NCBI GenBank assembly: GCA_018241445.1
Contig: JAFEDT010000016.1
Location: 62,001-126,000 of the forward strand
DNA length: 64,000 nucleotides
From: Pseudomonadota bacterium
Lineage (GTDB): Bacteria; Pseudomonadota; Gammaproteobacteria; Steroidobacterales; Steroidobacteraceae
Reading direction: 5' to 3'
Shown: positions 1-9,842 of the stretch, one piece after another
How positions within the stretch are numbered: the first letter of the stretch is position 1
Layout of the letters: every line of letters begins with the position of its first letter
The notes under the pieces: generated by a model
Told to the model about the DNA's origin: nothing
The model's input: only the letters and a program-made list of their open reading frames with translations
Database searches by the model: none
Program-made: the position numbers and the translations under genes

Positions 1-250
1 GGATGAGCGGATCCTGATCGACGCCTTCCTGTCCAGCGAGGAGCGGGTGGTGCTGGAGGCGCGTGTTCACCTGACCGGGCTGCGCGACGTGAGCCCGGCG
101 TCGATTCAGGCGGAATATCCCGGTCTGGTCATTCCGCCGTCAGGCAAAACGCTGGTACTGCCCCAATACATTCACTATCGGGTGTCGGGCAACAAGTTCG
201 AGTCCGCGCATTGCGTGCTTAGCGACCAGCCACGATTGCTGCCGGACTAA
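1..250 (+). CDS. 3' end of an unrecognised gene (partial)
   Basis: An open frame enters from the left edge (first full codon at base 2) and ends with TAA at 248-250, giving 82 residues of a C-terminus. The visible part is hydrophilic, with no membrane segment, cysteine cluster or motif that I can assign. A GTG at 47 could be read as a start, but the frame is open upstream of it and there is no ribosome binding site, so truncation by the window edge is the simpler reading. It runs convergently towards the Rieske gene with an 18-base gap. No function is proposed. Confidence 0.55.
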   Translation, partial: DERILIDAFLSSEERVVLEARVHLTGLRDVSPASIQAEYPGLVIPPSGKTLVLPQYIHYRVSGNKFESAHCVLSDQPRLLPD

Positions 251-267
251 GACACGCGCGCCGCGAA

Positions 268-1308
268 TCAATGCTGCGCCCGGCCGCCGGATTCCTCTTT
301 TATAAGCCGTGCCACCATGTTGTGGAACATCGTGATGCCGCGATCATGGGCGGACGGTATGACCGTCGGGGATGGCGTCCTGTCGATGATGGCCTGCTGG
401 GCGGTGATCATCGTGCGATCTTCCTCAAATGCCTGCTGTGTAGTCGCCATCATTGCGTCCTTCAACGCCTCATCTCCGTGCGAGCGGTGCGGGCCGGTGC
501 TGAAGAAGTATCGCGACTGCCGGGGACCCATAGGCGTCACCGCCTGACTCGTGCAGCCGACATCCGAAGTCGCCCTGGAGAAGTCCGGGCGTCCGAAGTT
601 GTTGGCCTGTGCGGAGCCCGCTGTAAAGCCCCCGAACCACATCACCAGTATTCCCGGCACCAGAAAGTCGTATTGTTGATAAAAATCAACCAACTGTTCC
701 GGATGGCTGAAGGGACTTGGGGTGTTGACCAGCCACCGCTCGAAGCGCATGCCCTGAGGTAAGGCAGTGACTTTCGGCAGCGATTCGGAGAAGTCATCCG
801 GAGTACCGAAGCTGTTGGCATGCACGAACGACAGATGGCTGAAGTCCAGCAGATTGTCGTGAATCAACTGGGCCTCGGCGTTGTAGTCAATGGTGCCCTG
901 GCCCTGCAACCATTGCGGGTCGTCGATTGAATAGGTGGCAGGTATCAGGGACTCGTCCGCCTTTTCGGGGTCTCCCATCCATACCCAGATCCAGCCGTGG
1001 ATATCGACCGCCGGATAGCTGCGCACGCGCGCCCGTGGCGGGATCTTGTCCTGCCCGGGGATCGCCACGACCTGGCCCGACGAATCGTAGAGAAATCCAT
1101 GGTACATACAGCGCAGATGGCTGCCCTCACATCGGCCCAGCGACAGCGGAGCCAGGCGATGGACGCAGCGATCGGCCAGCGCGTGCACTTTCCCACCCGT
1201 GCGCCACAGCACGATCGGCTCATCGAGGATGGTCAGGCCAGCCAGCTGGGACTCGGGCAACTGATTGGACCAGGACGCGACGTACCAGGCGTTGCGCGGA
1301 TAGTTCAT
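268..1308 (-). CDS. VanA-type Rieske [2Fe-2S] aromatic oxygenase
   Basis: This 346-residue protein has the layout of vanillate O-demethylase oxygenase subunits. An N-terminal Rieske domain has ligands C48, H50, C67 and H70 (CVH...CMYH). The catalytic domain follows, with a mononuclear iron site in the segment DNLLDFSHLSFVH, which supplies the Asp and two His. Family members hydroxylate O- or N-methyl groups or rings with electrons from a separate reductase, and no VanB-type reductase is visible nearby. I place the start at the ATG at 1308 because homologues begin YPRNAWYVASW and a GGGGTG lies just upstream; the 19 extra codons of the longer frame look untranslated. It lies 117 bases downstream of the LigM-like gene on the same strand, so the two are probably co-transcribed and concern methoxylated aromatics. 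The true substrate is unknown. Confidence 0.88.
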   Translation of the reverse strand: MNYPRNAWYVASWSNQLPESQLAGLTILDEPIVLWRTGGKVHALADRCVHRLAPLSLGRCEGSHLRCMYHGFLYDSSGQVVAIPGQDKIPPRARVRSYPAVDIHGWIWVWMGDPEKADESLIPATYSIDDPQWLQGQGTIDYNAEAQLIHDNLLDFSHLSFVHANSFGTPDDFSESLPKVTALPQGMRFERWLVNTPSPFSHPEQLVDFYQQYDFLVPGILVMWFGGFTAGSAQANNFGRPDFSRATSDVGCTSQAVTPMGPRQSRYFFSTGPHRSHGDEALKDAMMATTQQAFEEDRTMITAQQAIIDRTPSPTVIPSAHDRGITMFHNMVARLIKEESGGRAQH

Positions 1309-1425
1309 TCGATCACCCCACGTTCGCCGGCAGTTTCCCGGCCTTGCGGCGCTGGAAAAAACCACGCCCGCGCATGCACCAGGGTCGCCCCGCAGCCCCT
1401 CGGCAGCATGGGCATGAGAAGGCCC

Positions 1426-2847
<1,422 letters not shown>

Positions 2848-2871
2848 TTACGATGATGCGCCACTCTCCGC

Positions 2872-2900
2872 TTGCCATAAAAATTATGCAATCCCATAAT
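2872..2900 (+). promoter_or_regulatory. LysR-gene promoter with embedded LysR box
   Basis: TTGCCA (2872-2877) and CATAAT (2895-2900) are separated by exactly 17 bases, a good sigma-70 pair firing towards the LysR gene. Within it, ATTATG (2883-2888) and CATAAT (2895-2900) form a perfect inverted repeat with a 6-base spacer. T2884 and A2896 satisfy the T-N11-A rule for LysR-type regulators. The box overlaps the -10 element, which suggests that the regulator represses itself while controlling the divergent demethylase operon. Confidence 0.65.
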
Positions 2901-2929
2901 CAGTATAGAAAACATGTGAAAAACAAATA

Positions 2930-3847
2930 GTGAGACGGGAGCTCGATATCGACATGCTGCGCGTCCTGGTGGCGCTCCTGGACTGCCGCGGGGTGAGCCG
3001 TGCCGCCCGCATCCTAGATCGCAGCCAGCCCGCCACCAGTGCGGTCCTGCAGCGTCTGCGGCAGCGTTTCGATGATCAGTTGTTTGTCCGGTCGGGCGGG
3101 TCGATGCAGCCCACGCCCCGGGCCGAGGCGCTGGGCGAGGCGGCCCGGGCGGTGCTGCAAGTCGTCGATACCCGCATGAATCCAACGCCAGATTTCGATC
3201 CGGCGGTCAGCGAGCGCCCGGTCAGCCTCGCCATGTCGGATGTCGGCGAGGTCATATTCCTGCCCGCCATCCTCCAGCTGCTGCGCAGCGAGATGCCCAC
3301 AGCCGCAGTTCGATCAGTCAGCCGGCCGGCCGCGCAACTCGCCGAGGGGCTCGAGAGTGGCGACATAGACCTTGCCGTCGGCTACTTTCCCGACCTGGGT
3401 GGCAGAAACTTCATGCAGCAAGTGCTGTTCCGGGACCGGTACACCTGCCTGATCCGCGCCGATCATCCGGTCCGCTCGGATCCACTGACCGCGCGTCAGT
3501 TCAGCCAGTTGCAACACGCGGTGGTGCGCGTCGAGAGCCGTACCGAGGAGGTCATGGAGAGATACCTCGCGCGACGCCGGATCGCCAGGCGCATTGCCCT
3601 GACCACTCCCCACTTTGCGAGCGCGCCGCTGATCGTGGCGCAGTCTGACCTGGTGGTGAGCGTGCCGGAGCCGCTGGCGCGTTACTTCGCGAAAACCTCC
3701 GCCAACCTGCGCGTGGTCGGGCTGCCGTTCGAGCCGCCAGCCATCGACCTCAAGCAGATCTGGCACCGGCGATTCAACAACGATCCGCGCAGCCGCTGGC
3801 TGCGCGCCAGGATCTATGCGCAATTCAGGGGTCGGCGGGTTCAATAA
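2930..3847 (+). CDS. LysR-family transcriptional regulator
   Basis: A 305-residue LysR regulator. The N-terminal winged helix-turn-helix (about residues 8-65) has the usual SRAARILDRSQPATSAVLQRLR recognition region, followed by a periplasmic-binding-protein-like effector domain. The GTG start at 2930 fits the promoter seen at 2872-2900 (leader of about 25 bases) and the usual short lead before the helix-turn-helix. An ATG at 2954 is an alternative. It is divergent from the LigM-like/Rieske pair, the classic arrangement for a LysR activator of an aromatic catabolic operon. The effector is presumably the methoxyarene or its product, which is inference. Confidence 0.9.
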   Translation: MRRELDIDMLRVLVALLDCRGVSRAARILDRSQPATSAVLQRLRQRFDDQLFVRSGGSMQPTPRAEALGEAARAVLQVVDTRMNPTPDFDPAVSERPVSLAMSDVGEVIFLPAILQLLRSEMPTAAVRSVSRPAAQLAEGLESGDIDLAVGYFPDLGGRNFMQQVLFRDRYTCLIRADHPVRSDPLTARQFSQLQHAVVRVESRTEEVMERYLARRRIARRIALTTPHFASAPLIVAQSDLVVSVPEPLARYFAKTSANLRVVGLPFEPPAIDLKQIWHRRFNNDPRSRWLRARIYAQFRGRRVQ

Positions 3848-3901
3848 GCGCGCCTGGACGCCCGCTGGCACGGAGCCGCCAGAGATTCTGACCGCGCCCG
3901 C

Positions 3902-3924
3902 TGTGACGGCTTTCACAGTTGACG
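3902..3924 (+). promoter_or_regulatory. Crp/Vfr-like site followed by a -35-like element
   Basis: TGTGA (3902-3906), six bases, then TCACA (3913-3917) is a perfect match to both half-sites of the Crp/Vfr consensus. TTGACG follows at 3919-3924. No good -10 is seen 16-18 bases further on, which would suit an activator-dependent promoter. It lies about 85 bases upstream of the histidine kinase gene in the only sizeable gap here. No binding has been tested. Confidence 0.5.
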
Positions 3925-4002
3925 TAATCCGCCGCAAGGACCGCGGCCATCTGAGAGACCGGGACACACGCGCGCCGCAGTTTTCGCCCTAGTCTCGCGC
4001 GC

Positions 4003-5862
4003 GTGAGCATACGGCTGAAAATCATCGCGCTGCTCGCGGGTATCTTCGCGGGCCTGGCGATTGCCGAAATCCTGGTGGAGCGCCAGGTCATCATGCCCAG
4101 CTTCGCGTCGCTGGAGCACGCCGATGCACGCACCGCGATGCGTCGCATCGAAAACGCGCTCGATCTCGCCCAGGAGCAGGTCGTCTCGCCCACGGTCGAC
4201 TGGGGCAACTGGGCCGTCGTCTACCGCTTCATGGGCGAGCGCAACCCGGCCACGCTCAACGATGACATCACCGTCTCGGCCATGCGCGACATCAGGGTAA
4301 ACCTGGCGCTGCTGGTGGATTCCAATGGCCGCGTGGTGTTTGCCCGGGAAGCCGCCCGGGCGGGTGAGCGCCCTCCCGGGCTGGATCTGGCCGGCGCCGC
4401 GGCGCTGCCCGCGGATTTCCCGTGGCGCCCCCAGCTCCTTGCGGGGGTCACGGTGAAGGGATTTCTGGCCACCCCCCAGGGTGTATTGATGATCGCCGGA
4501 GCGCCGGTGCTGGACGGCGCCGGGCACGGGCCGGCGCGTGGCGCCATGATCATGGGCCGCCTGTTGACTCCCGACGTCGTGCGTGCGGTGGGCGCCCAGG
4601 CGCAGGCCAGTGTTGTCATGCTGCCCCCGGTAGCGGGCGAGTCCGTCCGCTCCCTGACCGAGGGTGCCCGGGTGACGCAGGTGTACCGCTCGTTTCCCGA
4701 CATCTACGGCCGGCCGCTGTTCCGCCTGCGCGTCGACGTGCCCCGCGACATCTCGGCGCTTGGCCGCACGGCGGTCCGCTATGCCTCGGCCTGCCTGCTC
4801 GGCGCGGCGATCATCGTGCTGTTCCTGGTGCTGTACGTTCTCAACCGCACCATTCTCAAACCGTTGGCAGCCGTCACGCGTCACGCCGTGGCCGTCGGTC
4901 AGGACAAGGACCTGACCAACCGCCTCGATCTCAAGCGCCGCGACGAAATCGGCACGCTGGCGCGCGAACTCGACCGCATGGTCGCGCGCCTCGCGCGCTC
5001 GCGCGCCCAGCTGGTGGATCAGTCCTTCCAGGCCGGCTTCGCCGAACTTGCGCGCGGGGTACTGCACAACCTCGGCAACGCCATGACGCCGATCGGGGTG
5101 CGCCTGGCGAGTCTCGGCGAGCGGCTCAAGCAGGCGCCCGCGGAGGATGCCTGCCAGGCGGTCGGGGAACTGCGCGCCGGCGCCACCGATCCGGGACGCG
5201 CGGCTGATCTGCGCGAATTCCTGTGCCTGGCCAGCGAGGAGCTCGCGCGCAGCGTGACCGCGGCACGCACCGATATCGCGGTCATGGCGCGCCAGGCGGC
5301 CCTGGTGCAATCGGTGCTGACCGAACAGCTGCGCCCGGCGCGCAACGAGCACGTCATCGAGCCGGTGCGCCTGACCGATCTTCTGACCCAGGCGCTGGAG
5401 ATCGTGCCGGACACCTGCCGCAGGCAGCTGGCGATCGACACCGACCCGACATTGATCCGTGTAGGGGTGGTGCGCGTGGCGCGCACGGTGCTGCGCCTGG
5501 TGCTGCAGAATCTCATCATCAACGCCGCGGATGCGGTGCGCGCGGCCGGCAAGTCGCGCGGCACCCTGCGCGTCAGCGCCGAGCTGCAGCCCGACGGCGG
5601 GCGGCAACAGTTGCACCTGCAATGCCGCGACGATGGCGTCGGCATTGCCGCCCCGGATCTCGAACGGGTGTTCGAGAAGGGGTTCACCACCAAGTCGCGC
5701 GAGACCAACCACGGTATCGGGCTGCACTGGTGCGCCAACGCCATCGGCGCACTGGGCGGACGTATCTGGGCCAGCAGTGAAGGGCCGGGGCAGGGTGCCT
5801 CACTGCACGTGCTGGTGCCGCTTGCCACCCCTGAGACTGCGGCCCTGGCCGGCGCCGCCTGA
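4003..5862 (+). CDS. Membrane sensor histidine kinase with CHASE4 and HAMP domains
   Basis: A 619-residue inner-membrane histidine kinase. TM1 is at about residues 5-25. A periplasmic sensor of CHASE4 type follows, with the diagnostic DWGNWAVVYRFM at about residues 66-77. TM2 (about 262-283) leads into HAMP (LKPLAAVTRHA...DEIGTLARELDRM). The H-box is GVLHNLGNAMTPI with phospho-acceptor H355. The ATPase domain has N-box NLIINAADAV, G1 DDGVGI, F-box FEKGFTTK and G2 GIGLHWC. All catalytic boxes look intact. The GTG start at 4003 precedes the first membrane helix. The next gene begins 8 bases after its stop and carries a receiver domain, so it is the probable phosphorylation partner. The ligand of the CHASE4 domain is unknown. 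Confidence 0.9.
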   Translation: MSIRLKIIALLAGIFAGLAIAEILVERQVIMPSFASLEHADARTAMRRIENALDLAQEQVVSPTVDWGNWAVVYRFMGERNPATLNDDITVSAMRDIRVNLALLVDSNGRVVFAREAARAGERPPGLDLAGAAALPADFPWRPQLLAGVTVKGFLATPQGVLMIAGAPVLDGAGHGPARGAMIMGRLLTPDVVRAVGAQAQASVVMLPPVAGESVRSLTEGARVTQVYRSFPDIYGRPLFRLRVDVPRDISALGRTAVRYASACLLGAAIIVLFLVLYVLNRTILKPLAAVTRHAVAVGQDKDLTNRLDLKRRDEIGTLARELDRMVARLARSRAQLVDQSFQAGFAELARGVLHNLGNAMTPIGVRLASLGERLKQAPAEDACQAVGELRAGATDPGRAADLREFLCLASEELARSVTAARTDIAVMARQAALVQSVLTEQLRPARNEHVIEPVRLTDLLTQALEIVPDTCRRQLAIDTDPTLIRVGVVRVARTVLRLVLQNLIINAADAVRAAGKSRGTLRVSAELQPDGGRQQLHLQCRDDGVGIAAPDLERVFEKGFTTKSRETNHGIGLHWCANAIGALGGRIWASSEGPGQGASLHVLVPLATPETAALAGAA

Positions 5863-5870
5863 GGTTGACC

Positions 5871-7778
5871 ATGTCCGAATCCAATCCTGACTGCATCCGC
5901 GTACTGGTCGTCGACGACGAGGCCGAAGTGCGCGATTCCTACCGGCAGATCTTCGCCGCCGCCGACAACAGCCTGGAGATGACCGGCTTCCACCAGCTGC
6001 GCGACCGGCTGTTCAGCAAGGCGCCCGAGCAGGGCCGCGGCCGCGGCCGCGGCGCCGCGGGGCAGGTCGCCTTCGCTACCGACTTCTGCGCCCAGGCGCA
6101 GGAAGCGGTCGACGCCGTGCGCGCGAGCCTGGCGCGCGGGCAGCCTTACGCGGTGGTGTTCCTCGACATGCGCATGCCACCCGGTCACGACGGCGTGTGG
6201 GCCGCCCAGCAGATCCGCGAAGCCGATGCGGAGGTGGAGATCGTCGTCTGCACCGCCTATGCGGACACCGATCCGGCCGAAGTCGGCAGTTTTGCGCCGC
6301 CGGAGGACAAGCTCTCCTACCTGCAGAAGCCCTTTCACCCGCACGAAGTACGGCAGATGACGATCGCGTTGGCGAGCAAGTGGCGCGCCGAACGGCGCAT
6401 CGTCAGGCTGGCATACTTCGACAGCCTTACCGGCCTGCCCAACCGTGAACAGTCGCAGCGGCGCCTGGCCGGCGCGCTGCAGGCCGCGCAGGAACACCAG
6501 CGCAACCTGGCGCTGCTGTACCTGGACCTGGATAACTTCAAGCGCGTCAACGACACGCTCGGCCATGCCTCGGGCGATGAGCTGCTGCGCGTCGTCGCGG
6601 AGCGGCTGCGCGTCGGGTTGCGTTATGGCCGGGAGCAGGAGGGCACGGCCGGCGCCGCCCGCGCCGGCGACATCGCGCGCCTGGGGGGTGACGAGTTTCT
6701 CGTGCTGCTGCCCAACCTGCGCAGCAGCGTCGACGCCGGCGCGGTCGCGGAGCGCCTGATCCTGGCCCTGCGCGAGCCGATCCGCCTCGGCAACAGCTCG
6801 CTGGTGATCACCCCGAGTATCGGCATCGCGCTGTATCCGCAGGACGGCCACGACGTGCCGACGCTGATGCGCAACGCCGACCTGGCGATGTACTTCGCCA
6901 AGCACCGCAGCGCCGGCACCTGCGCCTATTTCGACGTCTCGATGAACGCCCGGGCCCTGCAGCGTTTCACCGTCGAGGAGCAGCTGCGCGGCGCCCTGGC
7001 GCGCAACGAATTCTCCCTGCAATACCAGCCGCAGTTCGACGTGCGCACCGGGATGATCTCCGGTGTCGAGGCCCTGCTGCGCTGGTCGAATGCGCAGCTG
7101 GGCGCCGTGAGCCCCGCGGAGTTCATCCCCGTCGCGGAAGAGACCGGCCTCATCCAGGAGATCGGCAGCTGGGTCCTGCGCACGGCCTGCGGGCAGGCAC
7201 AGGCCTGGCGCCGCGAGGGGCTGCCGCTGACGCGGGTCGGTGTCAACGTGTCGGGGAGGCAGTTCGCGATGGCCGAGTTCCCCGCCGAGGTCGCCGCGGT
7301 CCTCGCGGCCACCGGGCTCGCACCGGCAGCGCTGGAACTGGAGATCACCGAATCGGTGGTCATGGCCGATGAGGCCTGGGCCGAAAAGGCCATCGGCCAG
7401 CTCAAGCAGCTCGGCGTGTCGCTGGCGATCGACGACTTCGGCACCGGCTACTCGAGCTTCGGGCGCCTGCGCAATTTCGCCGTCGACCGGCTCAAGATCG
7501 ACCAGTCCTTCGTGACCAGCATCACCGACCGCAACGACGACCGGGCGATCGCGGCCGCCATCATCGCCATGTCCCGTTCGCTGCGCATCAACGTCACCGC
7601 CGAGGGCGTGGAAAACTTCCCACAGCTGGCCTTCCTGCAGGAACAGGATTGCCAGGACGCCCAGGGTTTCCTGCTCAGCCAGCCCCTGCACGCCGATGCC
7701 GCCCGTGAGCTGTTGCGCCGCATGAACGAATGCGCCGACGGCACCCGCACCCAGCGGCTGCGGGCCATCACCGGCTGA
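5871..7778 (+). CDS. Response regulator with GGDEF and EAL domains
   Basis: A 635-residue protein with three domains. The receiver at about residues 1-160 has the acidic pocket VVDDE, D99 in VVFLDMRMPP as probable phospho-acceptor, and K in LQKPF. The diguanylate cyclase domain has an intact GGDEF (residues 272-276), and the EAL phosphodiesterase domain has EAL at 400-402 and the DDFGTGYSS loop. Either activity may dominate, but both active sites look complete. The receiver carries an unusual insertion rich in Arg-Gly (about residues 45-70, GRGRGRGAAGQ). I chose the ATG at 5871 over the TTG at 5865. It sits 8 bases behind the kinase and probably converts its signal into cyclic di-GMP levels. 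Confidence 0.92.
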   Translation: MSESNPDCIRVLVVDDEAEVRDSYRQIFAAADNSLEMTGFHQLRDRLFSKAPEQGRGRGRGAAGQVAFATDFCAQAQEAVDAVRASLARGQPYAVVFLDMRMPPGHDGVWAAQQIREADAEVEIVVCTAYADTDPAEVGSFAPPEDKLSYLQKPFHPHEVRQMTIALASKWRAERRIVRLAYFDSLTGLPNREQSQRRLAGALQAAQEHQRNLALLYLDLDNFKRVNDTLGHASGDELLRVVAERLRVGLRYGREQEGTAGAARAGDIARLGGDEFLVLLPNLRSSVDAGAVAERLILALREPIRLGNSSLVITPSIGIALYPQDGHDVPTLMRNADLAMYFAKHRSAGTCAYFDVSMNARALQRFTVEEQLRGALARNEFSLQYQPQFDVRTGMISGVEALLRWSNAQLGAVSPAEFIPVAEETGLIQEIGSWVLRTACGQAQAWRREGLPLTRVGVNVSGRQFAMAEFPAEVAAVLAATGLAPAALELEITESVVMADEAWAEKAIGQLKQLGVSLAIDDFGTGYSSFGRLRNFAVDRLKIDQSFVTSITDRNDDRAIAAAIIAMSRSLRINVTAEGVENFPQLAFLQEQDCQDAQGFLLSQPLHADAARELLRRMNECADGTRTQRLRAITG

Positions 7779-7890
7779 GGGCGATCCGCCTGGCGGACCG
7801 TGCTTCCCGGGGCGCGCAAACTGTGCGCGGCGCACGACTCACCGTCGCAGTCTTCCGACACACTGCCGGCGTGATCAGCGGGAACAGACT

Positions 7891-9777
7891 GTGAACCAGT
7901 TCTCATTCTGGCTGGGCCTCGCGTCCGGCATTGCCGTCGCCGCCCTGGGCGTCGTGGCCTTGCTGCGCCTGAGCCGCGGCACCTTCGGCTGGCTCATGAA
8001 CCCGATGCGCCGCGCGGCCTTCGAGCAGTGGCCGACCGCCGCCATGGTGGTGGACCGGGACAGCTGGCGCATCCTCGGCGCCAACCCGGCAGCGCGCCGC
8101 AGCTTCGGCTACAGCGAGGATGAAATCACCCGTCGTACGCTCACGCAGCTGTTCCGCGGCGAGGGGGTGGCCGACGAGGATCTGGGCGCATGCCTGCGGC
8201 GGGCCGCCACGCCCGGCAATCCCCTGGAACTGCAGCAGCGTTGCCGTGACGGCTCGCAGCGCAGCGTCGAAGTCATCTGCCGCGAGCTGACCCTCGGCAA
8301 GCGCACCGCGCTGGCCCTTTCCGTGCACGACGTGACCCTGCGGCGCAAAGCCGAGAGCACCCTGCTGGAACGCCACCAGCACCTGGATCACCTGGCGCAC
8401 CACGACCAGCTGACCGGCCTGCCCAACCGACTGTACCTGGCGGCCCACATGCCGGACGCCATCGACCAGGCGCGACGCTGCGGCAACCAGCTGGCCGTGC
8501 TGTTCCTGGACCTGGACCGTTTCAAGCACATCAACGACTCACGCGGCCACGAGACCGGCGACAAACTGCTGAAGACCGTCGCGCAGCGCATCCACGCCAC
8601 CATCCGCGCCGAGGACCTGGTGGTGCGCATGGGCGGCGACGAGTTCGTGGTCCTGATGCGCCACGTCAAGGACAGCGCCGAGGTCAACGAAGCGGCGGCG
8701 CGCATCAACGCGGCGCTCAGCGCGCCCATCGTCATCGACGGGCGCACGCTGGTCACCACGGTCAGCATCGGCGTCGCGCTGTTCCCCAACGACGGCGCCG
8801 ACATGGGCGAACTGCTGCGCCACTCCGACACCGCCATGTACCAGGCCAAGGACCGCGGCCGCAACAACTACCAGGTGTTCAGCGCCTCCATGGACCGCAC
8901 TCTGCGCGAGCGGATCTCCATCGAATCCAGCCTGCGCACCGCGCTGCAGGACAACCAGCTCGACGTGCACTACCAGCCGATCGTCGACATCGAATCCCAG
9001 CACGTCGTGGCGCTGGAGGCGCTGCTGCGCTGGAAGCACCCGACGCACGGTTACATCCAGCCGACGCGCTTTGTCAGCGTGGCGGAGGAGGCCGGCCTGA
9101 TCGTGCCGATCGGCGACTTCGTCATGCAGCGGGCGCTCGAGGACATGCGCCGCTGGCGCGATGGCGGCGGCCAGCTGGTGCCGGTAGCGCTCAACGTCTC
9201 GCCGGTGCAGCTCGAGCGCAGCCCCGTGGCCGAGGCGCTGGCGCGGCTGACGCGCGAAGCGGGCATCGAGCCGGCACTGCTGCAGGTGGAGCTGACCGAG
9301 AGCGCGGTGTTCGAGCGCCGTGACAGCCGTGGCGCTCGCGACAGCGGGCTGGACGAGGTGGCGCGACTGCGCGAGCTCGGCGTCCGCATCGCCATCGACG
9401 ACTTCGGCACCGGCTACTCCAGCCTGTCGCACCTGAAGCAGTGGCGCGTCGACAGCCTGAAGATCGACCGTTCCTTCGTGCGCGACCTGGTCACCGACAT
9501 GAGCGACCTGGCGATCGTCAGCGCCATCGTCGCCATGGCCCGCTACCTGCATATCCAGGTGGTGGCCGAGGGCATCGAGGGCTGGCAGCAGCTCGAGAAA
9601 CTGCGCCAGCTCGGCTGTTCCTACGGACAGGGCTTCCTGTTTGCCCGTCCCACGCCGGCGCAGGAGTGCCTGCGCTACATCAGCGGCCAGCCGCTGGACC
9701 TGACCCAGCAGCTGCCAGCGCTGCGCATCCTGGAAACCACCGGCACCAACGACGCCCTGCGCGCACTGAGCGCCTGA
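7891..9777 (+). CDS. Membrane-anchored PAS-GGDEF-EAL cyclic di-GMP enzyme
   Basis: A 628-residue protein with one N-terminal membrane helix (FWLGLASGIAVAALGVVALL) and a PAS sensor domain at about residues 45-155 (VDRDSWRILGANPAARRSFGYSEDEI). The GGDEF domain has an intact motif at residues 248-252, and the EAL domain has EAL at 376-378 and the DDFGTGYSSLSHLKQW loop. Both a cyclase and a phosphodiesterase site are preserved. The gene starts with GTG, 112 bases after the previous cyclic di-GMP gene on the same strand. It may belong to the same signalling unit or have its own promoter. The PAS ligand cannot be inferred. Confidence 0.92.
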   Translation: MNQFSFWLGLASGIAVAALGVVALLRLSRGTFGWLMNPMRRAAFEQWPTAAMVVDRDSWRILGANPAARRSFGYSEDEITRRTLTQLFRGEGVADEDLGACLRRAATPGNPLELQQRCRDGSQRSVEVICRELTLGKRTALALSVHDVTLRRKAESTLLERHQHLDHLAHHDQLTGLPNRLYLAAHMPDAIDQARRCGNQLAVLFLDLDRFKHINDSRGHETGDKLLKTVAQRIHATIRAEDLVVRMGGDEFVVLMRHVKDSAEVNEAAARINAALSAPIVIDGRTLVTTVSIGVALFPNDGADMGELLRHSDTAMYQAKDRGRNNYQVFSASMDRTLRERISIESSLRTALQDNQLDVHYQPIVDIESQHVVALEALLRWKHPTHGYIQPTRFVSVAEEAGLIVPIGDFVMQRALEDMRRWRDGGGQLVPVALNVSPVQLERSPVAEALARLTREAGIEPALLQVELTESAVFERRDSRGARDSGLDEVARLRELGVRIAIDDFGTGYSSLSHLKQWRVDSLKIDRSFVRDLVTDMSDLAIVSAIVAMARYLHIQVVAEGIEGWQQLEKLRQLGCSYGQGFLFARPTPAQECLRYISGQPLDLTQQLPALRILETTGTNDALRALSA

Positions 9778-9842
9778 GGGCGGGGCAACGGCGCAGCCGC
9801 GCCTCCTGCTGATCGGGGCAGCGCTCTACGATTGTCCGCTGC

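Noticed and set aside
3913..5727. 604-codon minus-strand open frame
   Set aside because: It is antisense to the CHASE4 kinase gene and covers its upstream control site. No motif or ribosome site is seen.
5019..7835. 938-codon minus-strand open frame
   Set aside because: It lies antisense to the histidine kinase end and the REC-GGDEF-EAL gene. Its residues are Arg/Ala/Gln-rich with no family motif, as expected for the shadow of a GC-rich gene.
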